Source: Cyanophora paradoxa
Lineage: Eukaryota; Glaucocystophyceae; Cyanophorales; Cyanophoraceae
Assembly (NCBI GenBank): GCA_004431415.1
Contig: QPMI01000590.1
Location: 62,001 to 126,000 of the forward strand
DNA: 64,000 nt
Reading direction: 5' to 3'
In this document: in pieces, positions 34,216 to 53,999 of the stretch
How positions within the stretch are numbered: position 1 is the stretch's first letter
Layout: each line of letters starts with the position of its first letter
The notes under the pieces: model-generated
Seen by the model: only the letters and a program-made list of their open reading frames with translations
The model's database searches: none
What the model was told of the DNA's origin: nothing
Position numbers and translations under genes: made by a program

Positions 34216-35884
34216 TTGAGAGGAGATTAATAATATAATATTGTTGGGAAGGAGGCCCGGGAGGGGCGAGGTTCTCGCGGCCAGGCGCATGCACAGATCT
34301 CGCGAATCGCTTAAACAGAATCTCGAATTCGAATTCATATAGCATCGATGTGTAGGGCTGCGGAGGCGAGGGCGCGCGGAAAGATGTGCAGGCGTGGCCA
34401 GGATCGAATTTTTGCGTCGGCTGGATTGCCGCGCCCTGTTGCGTCCGCAGAGCTTGCGAAAGGCTTTTAAAACATCTCTGATGAATATTGTAGCGATGCC
34501 CGTGCGTGAGGATGCGAGGGCGCGCGGAAAGATGTGCAGGTCTGTCCAGGATCGAATTTTCGGGGTCGGCTGGGTCCCCGCGGCCCGGCGCATCCGTAAA
34601 GCGAGCGGAAGGCTTCTTCTACATCTCAAATGCTTATGCTATTGTTCCGCGCATGCACCGCGGCGTGGGCGCGCGGAAAGATGTCCGGGTCCGTGCAGGA
34701 TCGAATTTTTGCTGCCGGCTGGGTTCTCGTGCTCTTTCGCGTCTTCGAAGCTTGTGGAAGGCTTTGATAAAATCCCAAATGAATATAGTAGCGATGTGCT
34801 TGCGTGAGGATGCGAGGGCGCGCGGAAAGACGTGCAGGTCCGTGAAGGATCGAATTTTCGGGGTCGGCTGGGTCCTCGCGGCCCGGCGCATCCGTAAACC
34901 GTGCGGAATGCTTTGTCTACATCTCAAATGCTTATGCTATTGTTCCGCGCATGCGCCGCGGCGTGGGCGCGCGGAAAGATGTCCGGGTCCGTGCAGGATC
35001 GAATTTTTGCCGTCCGCTGGGTTCTCGTGCTCTTTCGCGTCTTCGAAGCTTGTGGAAGGCTTTGATAAAATCTGAAATGAATATTGTAGCGATGCGCATG
35101 CGCGAGAATGCGAGGGCGCGCGGAAAGATGTTCAGGTCCGTCCAGGATCGAATTTTCGGGGTCGGCTGGGTCCTCGCGGCCTGGTGCATTTAGAGACCGT
35201 GCGGAAGTCTTCTTCTACATCTCAAATGCTTATGCTATCGTTCCGCGCGTGCGCCGCGGCGTGGGCGCGCGGAAAGATGTCCGGGCCCGTGTGGGATCGA
35301 ATTTTTGCCGTCGGGTACCTTCCTGCGCTGTTCCGGCTCCGAAAAGCGGATTTCGGGGCGCGCAGGCCCTGCTATGTCTATACGCGCCAGTACGCATCGA
35401 TTGCGCGCATCGCGGGACCGGCCGGAACCGGGAGGATCACCGAAATCGAGCTTGCGGCGATGCGCTCGCCCTCGCCCGTCATTCTGTATCGTTCTGGGGC
35501 GTCCCTGGCGCGATTTCGTCGCGGGACCGGGCGGGACCGGGTCCCACCTTCTGACTCGGACTGTGTTTGTCGGGGGTTAAGTTCCGGAATTGATCCAGAG
35601 GGAAATTCGATGTTCGCGCGACGTCCACGGGGGAGCGGTCGTCTTAGGGGAGCCAGGACGCTAAAAATGGATCTAGAGGGGTCTGTGGCGGTTCGGGCAA
35701 CTGTGTAATGTCCATCAATCGCGTCCGTGTCGAGGCAGAATTAATAATTCTGCCTCGAGGGAGTGTGACACGGAAATTATTTAGCAGGGGGGATCTCGAG
35801 TGGAAAAAAAGGTTAAAAAAGGAATTTCGCTCGGCGGTTTTTGGGTTTGAGAAAGAGGCTTCGCCTGAAAGAGGCTTCGCCTGA

Positions 35885-36622
35885 TCGGCTGGGTCCTCGC
35901 GGCCCGTCGCATACGCAAAGCGTGCGGAAGACTTTGCCTACATCTTAAATGCTTATGCTATCGTTCCGCGCATGCGCCGCGGCGTGGGCGCGCGGAAAGA
36001 TGTCAGGGCGCGTGCAGGATCGAATTTTGGCCGTCGGGTACCTTCCTGCGCTGTTCCGGCTCCGAAAAGCGGATTTCGGGGGTGCGCAGGCCCTGCTATG
36101 TCCATGCGCGCCAGTACGCATCGATTGCGCGCGTCGCGGGACCGGGCGGGACCGGCTAGCGCTGGATCAAATTTTCGGCCGACTCTTCGCACTGGAGCGT
36201 CGACGGCGCTTGAAATCGAGCTTGCGGCGATGCGCTCGCCCTCGCGCGGCATTCTGTATCGTTCTGGGGCGTCCCTGGCGCGATTTCGTCGCGGGACCGG
36301 GCGGGACCGGGTCCCACCTTCTGACTCGGACTGCATTTGTCGGAGGTTAAGTACCGGAATTGATCCAGAGGGAAATTCGATTTTCGCGCGACGCCCACGG
36401 GCGAGCGGTCGTCTTAGGGGAGCCACGACGCTAAAAATGGATCTAGAGAGGTCTGTGGGGGTTAGGGTAGCTGAGTCATTAGCGGCAATCGCGTCCGTGT
36501 CGAGGCAGAATTAATAATTCGTCCTCGAGGGAGTGCGACGCGGAAATTATTTAGCAGGGGGGATCTTGAGTGGAAAAAAAGGTTAAAAAAGGAATTTATA
36601 TCGGCGGTTTTTGGGTTTGAGA
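35885..36622. repeat. 738-bp duplication, copy 2
   Basis: This is the second copy of 33252-33989. It is preceded and followed by GAAAGAGGCTTCGCC-type motifs (35860-35884 and 36620-36650), which may mark the junctions of the duplication. Confidence 0.9.
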
Positions 36623-36640
36623 AAGAGGCTTCGCCTGAAG

Positions 36641-39600
36641 AGGCTTCGCCCGAAATTGGCAGGGCTAATAGAAATGTTTCTAGAAAAAATGCCATCACTG
36701 GTCGCGTGTAGGAAGTTACTAGGAACTTACTAGGAAGTAGGTACCACAGGCTATACCGGTATATGCATATGATACGTAACACAATAATATATAGTGCGCG
36801 CATTATACATTATATTAGTGCGGTACCAAATTAATTAGTGATGGCGGAAAACGTACTAATTTGAGACCGCACAAATTAAAGCGTGCCAGCTAGGAAACAA
36901 GGGGTACAGCATATACCCCACGCCCCATACTGGGACATACATCCATCATCCATGGCACGGAAACGAAAAAACGCACTAATTATAATTTGAGACCGAGCTA
37001 ATTAATTAAATTTGGTCAGGCTTCGAATTCAATGATTCGCCTTTTATATATATATATGTACACCGTACGTACACCGTATCGTGGGGTACACTTAAGGAAA
37101 TGCTTAAGACCCCCCAAAATGTTTACTATGTAATTTTGGGGTTTGGCGGCAGGTGGAACTTTGCAATTGGCCAGTTTCGTAGGCCTAAACAAAATATGCT
37201 TCAGCAGGGGGTTCCCGGGTCCAGCCCTAATCTCCAGGGTGCACGTATTGCAGCAGTGATATACTGTCCAAGTCCCTGTAGCCCTGTACCCCTGTAGCTC
37301 AGTCCATCTGTACCCCAATACACCACCTTGCCAGCTATCTAGCCTGGCAATACACGTGGGCGCGGCGCGTGCAAGGGGGAGTGCTCGACGCCGGCGACGC
37401 CGCGCGCTTCTGCGCTTCCTTCCGAAGTTCGAGCAATTCAACTACGACCGCTCCGACGTTACTGCGCTACGTACCCCCTTGGCCTCGGGTTTAATAGTGT
37501 CAAGATTTACCAGCTGCTACGTATACTAGGCTAAACCGGCACTAGTACTGCGGCAGTTTTGATTTGGCCATGGCGAAGTACTATTTATTTTTCCTGTACT
37601 AAATTGACCAGTTCTCCAGACTCCAGTTCTTTCAACTGTCATGTGCACAGACTCAATCGTTAGTCAGAAAGTCAGCGGTAACCGTTGACTGTTTCATTTT
37701 CGACACCTTTACGTTTTTTTAATGATTATTTTATTCATTTTCATCCTTTTTATGCGCCCCCGGCCGCTTAAGCTTCTATAAGCTTATGCGCCCCCGCCGG
37801 CCCCCCGGCCGCTTAAGCTTCTATAGCTATAGCTAGCTTCTTCCCCGGCCCCCGGCCCTTCCCCCCTTAAGCTTAAGCTTCTATAGCTAGATCTGTGGAA
37901 GTTCTGACCGGACCCCACCACGGGCCTTGCAATAATAATTGCAAATTGCATTTCTGTCTCCAAGCTCCAAAACAATATAATTATAAACTATACAATACTG
38001 TCTGAGTCTGTCTCTCAGATCTTGAACTTCGAATTCGGAATGCTTATTGTGGTGTTATACTATGATATAAAAAGTGCTTCGCAGCTTTAACGTTGTGTCG
38101 ACGTCAGCGCATGCGGTGCGCAACGCATGGTACTATAGCTAGTATTGAGAATGGAGACGCGAAGACTCTGAGACGATATCGATATCGATCGCGAGGTGGA
38201 AGATCTAGAGTCCGACTCGGAACCCGAACGAGGCCGAGGGCAGGAGAATATTGGGCAGGGGGTGGGAGGCCGGGGCCCGCGGCCGCGGACACGACTCGCC
38301 CATCGGACTGCAGAGCTCAGAGCGATCACAGAGCTCGCACTGGGGTTGGCTGTGGGAGGGCCGCAGGCCTAGGAAGTGGCAGATTTGTGGAGCGGCAAGG
38401 GAAAAGGGCAAGGGTACGGCGAGGGATCGCGATCGGGGCAGATAAACGGGCCCGCAGCAGCCGGGCCGGGCGCGGCAGCTAGGCGCGCGCGGGGCACGCC
38501 GTAACGGGCCTAGGGCACACCCGGGCCCGTTAACGTTCTTGAAACTCTCGAGGCGCATACGAATTCGAAGCGCTGAAGCGCGTCAGCTGCGAAATTATGG
38601 CATCAGCTGTACAAGTGCGTGTCGAAGGCAGCTGCAGGCCAAGCTTAAGACAGCACATGCACCGCGTACCGGGACTGCCACGGCCGAGCCGGGCCGGCCC
38701 GTGGTCGCATACGTATACCGCGCCCTTCTAGGCGCCCCTTCTAGGCCCGCGGTGGAACCGACGGCCCTTCTAGGCGCCCCGGCTAGGCATCGGGAGGTGG
38801 ACTGTCTTGACGGCGGGTCACCACCTGCAATTTTGCAAGTGCACGCCGCGACACCGGGCAGAGCCGCGCGCGCGCCGGGCCCGGGCCTCGAGCTCTGGCG
38901 CGGGCGCCTGCGCCGGCCGCGGCGCCGCCTGCAGTTAATTAGTACGTTGAGCGCGGGCCCGCGGCCGGGGGCGCCGGTCGCGGGCTCGGAGATCTCACGC
39001 CGGTGGTGATACGACCGCGTCTCGTCTGTACCTCACTGAGTCAAACGTTAACGCAATTGCAAGCGCACAGTTGCATGCGACGAGTTCGGTAGGCCTAGCT
39101 ATAGGGCATGCGCACGCGCGCGTGGCGGCCTATGCGCCTAGGCCTAGGTAGGCCTATGCGCAGCGAGCTGGGTGCGGCGAGCTCGAGGCGAGCCACGCTG
39201 GCCATGCATATGGCGGCGCGATGTGGCGGCACTGCGCGCAGTCCGGTCAGAGGTCTCTGCGCACGCTCGCTCGTGGGCTAGCTGGCGCACCTCTCTGCAT
39301 CCGCTACATGGCCTCCTAATCTGCTACGAGTGAAAACTCAGATCAAACGACAGCCGACAGCCGGATCAAACTCAGATCAAACGACAGCAACGCGAGCGCT
39401 TCCCTCCTCTGGCGGGGCCCCGCGCGCCCGAGCTTGATGTACTCGATGGGCGCTGCATTTTTTTTGCGAGATTGGGTACAGGAAGTGTCAGGGTCAGTGC
39501 CCAAGGGGGGGGCCAGGCAGGGTGTACCCCAGGCAGAAAAGTGCGTCGCCCCTTGCCCACCATCCACAGGCCCGCGAACAGCGGGAGCTAGTGCGGGAGG

Positions 39601-39820
39601 TTGCATAGGCAGCGAGGGAAGCCGCTAAGGACGATCGGCGGCAACCGAGGCGGCGAGCCTGCAGCGCGAGCTAGCGCGTTCGTCGGCGCCGTCCGCCTAG
39701 CCTGTTTAGCGCCTGGATCGCCGCATCTAACGCGCTGCTTCGCCACTCGGCCCTGCCGCTCGCGACGCCTGCAGCCCGCTGACTACCTCCCGCCCTTCCC
39801 TTCCGCCCCGCAGCAGCACA
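36641..39820. other. Intergenic region upstream of the eL27 gene
   Basis: No conserved coding block is visible. The left half is AT-rich. Iterated palindromes lie at 37821-37832 (CTATAGCTATAG), 37866-37880, 38175-38189 (GATATC repeats) and 39137-39148 (CCTAGGCCTAGG). A 20-bp direct repeat starting AACTCAGATC lies at 39334 and 39369. CTTCTAGGC recurs between 38725 and 38780. Frames at 38093-38482 and 38539-39009 have no recognisable domain. Confidence 0.5.
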
Positions 39821-40280
39821 ATGGTGAAGTTCCTGAAGTCCGGCAAGGTGGTGGTCCTCACCCAGGGCCGGTTTGCTGGCCGCAAGGCGGTCATCGTGAA
39901 GAACTACGATGACGGCTCGAGCGAGCGCCACTTCGGCCACGCGCTCGTCGCCGGCATTGAGCGCTACCCGCTCAAGGTCACCAAGGATATGGGCCAGAAG
40001 CGCATGGCGAAGCGCTCCAAGGTCAAGCCCTTCCTGCGCATGATCAACTACAACCACATCATGCCCACCCGCTACTCGCTGGACGTCGACCTTAAGTCGG
40101 TCAACCCGACTGAGGTGGCTGCCAACCCGACTGCCAAGCAGGCCGCCAAGAAGGAGCTCGCTAAGGTCTTCAAGGAGCGGTACCAGACTGGCAAGAACAA
40201 GGTGCGCGGGGGCGCTGCGTCGCGCCCCCCGCGCGCTCACGCCCCGCGCGCAGTGGTTCTTCACGAAGCTCCGCTTCTAA
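39821..40280 (+). CDS. RPL27: 60S ribosomal protein eL27
   Basis: This gene encodes a component of the cytosolic large ribosomal subunit. Exon 1 (39821-40201, 127 codons) starts [20 protein letters not shown] and contains the KOW-type N-terminal segment, the conserved [10 protein letters not shown], and [21 protein letters not shown] 52-nt GT-AG intron (40202-40253) separates it from the last eight codons plus stop (40254-40280), which restore the family's hallmark ending WFFTKLRF. The product is 135 residues, close to the usual length of about 136. The ATG follows a pyrimidine-rich leader (39790-39810). Neighbouring genes are unrelated. The FtsH gene converges on it, with about 400 bp between the two 3' ends. 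Confidence 0.97.
40202..40253 (+). other. 52-nt GT-AG intron of eL27
   Basis: The intron starts GTGCGC and ends GCGCAG. Removing it joins KNK to WFFTKLRF, so the edges are secure. It serves as a calibration for the short GC-rich introns of this genome. Confidence 0.93.
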
Positions 40281-40685
40281 GCGGCTCGCTGCGGCATCCG
40301 CCGCCGTGCACCGGAGAGGCCAGCGGCAGTCGACGACCAGCCGCAGCCCCCGGCTAGCAATTCGAATCTTCGCTTCGCCACCTGTTCAGCTGCCTGCCGC
40401 CTATCGCAACCGCGTCGAGCGGTGCGAGCACGGACCGCGCCCTTGTAGCCCCTTAGTGCCACTCCCTCGTCACCTGTGCTTTCTGGCCTGAGGAATCAGA
40501 CGCGCGGCCCTCTTCTCTTTCTCTGTGCACAGCCATCGCACATCGGGAGTGGGCTATTTCCGGCAGTTCCCGGGGCGGGTCTCCCCTCCTTCCGTTTTCC
40601 TCCTTTTCCGATGCGCCGGTCGCGATCGGAGGAGGGACGCTGCCTGTTCCCGTTCGCGATCGAAGGGTTTTGGAGGGGTACTAGG
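40281..40685. other. Convergent intergenic region between eL27 and FtsH
   Basis: This stretch holds the 3' untranslated regions of two converging genes. I see no AATAAA signal and no further gene. Confidence 0.4.
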
Positions 40686-43739
<3,054 letters not shown>

Positions 43740-43846
43740 CCAATCAACGCAGATGCTGCAAATCCGATCGAAGCCCTTGGCGACTTCTTCTCCAAAGTCT
43801 TCCTGCGGTGGGGTACGGCCAAGTGCAAGTTCGGAGGGTACAAGCG
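43740..43846. promoter_or_regulatory. Short divergent promoter region between FtsH and the ISWI-RCC1-PHD gene
   Basis: Only 107 bp separate the two start codons, so the genes must share a bidirectional promoter or have transcription starts within each other's leader. I see no TATA box. The assignment depends on both start codons being right. Confidence 0.45.
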
Positions 43847-50956
<7,110 letters not shown>

Positions 50957-51053
50957 CCGCCGCCCCGCCCCGCTCCCCGGCGCCGGCGTGCATGTAGGCC
51001 GGCCAGCCTGTAGCAATGCGAGCCACACTTTCTTTGAAGATCGCTGGATCGCT
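50957..51053. other. 3' region of the remodeler gene up to the LTR element
   Basis: About 100 bp separate the remodeler stop codon from the retrotransposon, so the element may supply or disturb the 3' end of that transcript. Confidence 0.4.
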
Positions 51054-51058
51054 GGCTG

Positions 51059-51340
51059 TGTCGCCTGGCTCGATTCCCAGGCCTTGCGGTGACTTAGTGA
51101 CTAGAGCTAGTTGGTGCCTGACGTAGTCTGAGAGCCCTGGCATAGTCTCTCTTCCTGTAGGCTTACCTCTCGGTAGCCTACGCTGGCCTGCCTCTACCTG
51201 TCTTAGGGGTACAGAGTCAGTAGTCTTCCGGGTACACAGTGAATACACCAGCCTGCATCTACAGCTGCTCCAGCACAGGGAGCCGGCCCCGCGCAGTACT
51301 GCGCGGTGCCTAATCGGGTGGGAATACCTCCCATCCGACA
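51059..51340 (+). repeat. 5' LTR (282 bp)
   Basis: It starts TGTCGCCTGG and ends CCATCCGACA. It contains the inverted motif CCGCGCAGTACTGCGCGG near the 3' end. It matches the 3' LTR base for base apart from a 6-bp gap after 51075. Confidence 0.92.
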
Positions 51341-51456
51341 GGCGCCACTGCTCACGGAACTGGGCCCGTGGGCAGCCTCCGACAGCATCAGCCCGTCATC
51401 TTCGGCGACCAGCAGCGATGCGCACGCATCGCTAGTAGCTCTAGAAGATCTTCTCA

Positions 51457-51942
51457 GTGCCGATCGGCGACCCCCGCGCACCGGCGGGCCCGGATCGGCG
51501 TGCGATCGATACGCACACAGCGATCAGCCTCAGCGAGCCGCCAGGCTCCCCGTCAGCGCACCGGAAACGTAGAACTAGCTCTGGAGAACCGATAAATGCG
51601 GTCGGACGCGCCCTCCCGTCGCCCTCGCCGACGGACGCCGCAGATCTTGTCCAGATCCCCGAGGGACAACCTCGACGCCCATGCCCGTACGCGCGCCCCG
51701 CCGCGCAGCGCCGCGCGTACGGCCTCGCGCAGATGAAAGAAGACCTTTACGACGACCAGCGACTGGCGAGCCTCGCCCTGGACCGAGGCGTGCATGAGCA
51801 TGGTCGATCGGCTGTGCTGGCTCTCGCTAGCCTTGCACTCCGAGCCCAGCGCTTCGCGCCGGAGTTCATCACGGCCTGTGCTGGCGCAGCGCACGCGCAC
51901 AGCTCCCGGGGTGCGCGCCTGGCCCTTGTCCTTGAGATTTGA
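51457..51942 (+). pseudogene. Possible gag remnant in the LTR element
   Basis: A 161-codon frame begins 116 bp after the 5' LTR, where gag is expected. Its second half looks protein-like (AYGLAQMKEDLYDDQRLASL and RFAPEFITACAG), but I recognise no family. It may be a remnant or chance. Confidence 0.25.
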
Positions 51943-53463
51943 TCTGCTGGGGTCGGCAGATTTGATCTTGGCACTGGACGCGTACGGGCTCGGACCTCGC
52001 CTGCGCCGCGCGCGCCCCACTAAGCGCGGGCGGTCGCTGGCCACCTATAGAGAGCCAGGCGAGCCGCTCGCCCGCAGATCCTTCAGCGGATCTGGAGGAG
52101 ACGTGGGGGCAGCCGCGTGGCTTAGCCTGGCGCCCACGGCCGCGGGCTGAGGTTCTGGCTCAGCGCGGTTACGACGGCCAGAACTTAGCCCTGTGGAAGC
52201 CAGGCCCGCGCACGAATACCCGAGGGTACTATTCCCGGTCGGATTCGTCGACGCCGCCTGCGCGAGCTGTCGAGCGAGCCCGAGGGTACTATTCCCGGTC
52301 GGTCGCCGGACACTCGCCGCGACGCCAGCCCTCTACGGCTGCTGCGATCGTGCTGGACAAGCTCGAGTGGACCGGATTGAGAACTGAGGCCGCGCGCCCG
52401 AGTTCCTTCCGGGCGAGAGGAAGAGCGATCGGATCGATGGCTGAGGCGTGCGCGCCCGAGCTGTCTCCAGAATCGCCGCAGCCGAGCTTGCTCGCCGCTG
52501 CTGTGGACCACGACGGCCTCAGATCTCGAGTAAGGCACATTCTCTCACGGACTAGCGTGGCTTTACGCCGTCGCTTGACCTGAGAATGCCCTCAAGACCT
52601 GGAGCTCAAGTGGCCCGACTGCAGAGCGGACCCACCTGCTGCCTCGCGCGCAGGCAGGGCCCTCTTGCCCCGCCATGGCCAAGATCTCGAGCTTGAGAGC
52701 ATTAGCCTTCCCTCGGCTGATGCTTCTCTCGGCCTCAACTCTTGATCATGATCATGAGCGCCTGCACGCTGGCCATGGCCTCGGATCCGACGCAACGCCG
52801 CGGTGGCGGTGATGCACTCGGCGCAGCCAGCGGCGCCGGCACACACACACCGAACGTCGACGCAAGGCTCAAACTTGATTAATTATAAGCTGAAGGCCTA
52901 GCTATGGGACGTGGTCTCGAGCTCACTTCAAGAGCTTGAGACGGGAACCGGAAGCGATATCGATATCGATAGCGCGGCCCTCGGCCTCGGAGGCTCGAGC
53001 TGCTTTATCTTTCGAATTCTGCTGTGCACAGCTATGCGCTAGCCGTCTGCCTCGAGCTCAAGCTTGTGGCAGCTGCAGCCGGCCGGTACCTGGCACACCG
53101 TGACACCTTCTCTCGCGAAGCACCGCGGACGGTGCTAGCGAGAAGGGGGAGTGACGCCATGATCATGATGGCAAGCCGCGGCAGTATCACATGCGTATGC
53201 ACAGTACGCGAGCTGCTGATCATGATCATGCATATGCAAGATCACGAGCTTGAGCTGCAAAATCGAATTCAAACGCGCCTCGCAACGCCTCCCCCGCGAG
53301 CCGCTGAGCTCACCAAGCTCGCCACGTCTGCTGGGTTCGCGAAGGCCAAGGCCCCCCGCCACGTGCAAGCAGGCGCGGCCAAAGGTCACTCTGCGCATGC
53401 GGCCTGGGCCAGCCCCGCGGCCCCAAGCTCCGAAGCAACGAGAGCTGGGCCCGGCCCCCGCCG

Positions 53464-53892
53464 TTGAGGAGCGTGAAATTCCCCCTGACGAGGGGATGCC
53501 CGACGACCCCGGCCCGGGACGCTCCGGGCGAGGCCGGCGACGAGTCACCGCCTTGTGGGCCCGCCCCGCCGGATGCCTGTGACACCAACGACCTTCCCCT
53601 CGCGCTTGCCGAGGAAGTCCCAAAGCGCTCAGAGACTGGACCTCGTCGGTGGGGCGCTCGAGGGTTCGCCGAGCCGCGGCCCCTGCACCCCGACGAGATC
53701 TTTCCCCGCGGCCCTGCCCTGAGGTGGCAGCCCTGGGACGAGTACAACACGCGCCACTGGCGCTCGCCGGCCGAACCCGAGGACCGGCTGACTCCCGATC
53801 GATATCCGCATCGGGTGGAATTCGAAGCCGGAGTTCCGGGGTCTGCCAGGCCAGCCCATGGCCGGCGCCATGCACATGGCACCGGACACTGA
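53464..53892 (+). pseudogene. Possible coding remnant in the LTR element
   Basis: A 142-codon frame contains a protein-like stretch (FAEPRPLHPDEIFPRGPALR and QPWDEYNTRHWRSPAEPEDR) with an acidic stretch in a neighbouring frame upstream (EIPPDEGMPDDPGPGRSG). This pattern suggests a frameshifted remnant. I do not recognise a domain. Confidence 0.25.
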
Positions 53893-53999
53893 GTTCCACT
53901 AAGTAAGCTCTGGGTCGGACGGCATTGGCCGCCTCGAATGCCCAGCGGCCAGCTGTAATTTGGGCCCACTTCCGGCCCCGGGCCGGCCGGCCGCAAGGC

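Larger units (their letters stand above)
30901..36640. repeat. Satellite-like array, 149-bp unit in 298-bp dimers, with promoter-like blocks
   Basis: The motif GCGCGCGGAAAGATG starts at 30946, 31095, about 32090, 32240, 33206, 33355, 34372, 34520, 34669, 34818, 34967, 35116, 35265 and 35988. Neighbouring starts are 148-150 bp apart. Two unit types alternate: one has GGGTCGGCTGGGTCCTCGCG after the GGATCGAATTTT motif, the other is preceded by TTCCGCGCATGCGCCGCGG. Thus the true period is a dimer of about 298 bp. Unit pairs are followed by a longer block of 400-600 bp holding GGGACCGGGCGGGACCGGG and, in two copies, TATAAATA. Short open frames in the array follow the repeat and are not convincing genes. 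Confidence 0.85.

Noticed and set aside
30880-36514. Many 100-200-codon frames in the satellite array
   Set aside because: They repeat with the 149-bp unit and the 738-bp duplication on both strands, so they reflect the repeat and not genes.
38093-39009. Two frames of 129 and 156 codons
   Set aside because: No recognisable domain, Arg-rich shadow composition and embedded palindromic repeats. I treat the region as intergenic.
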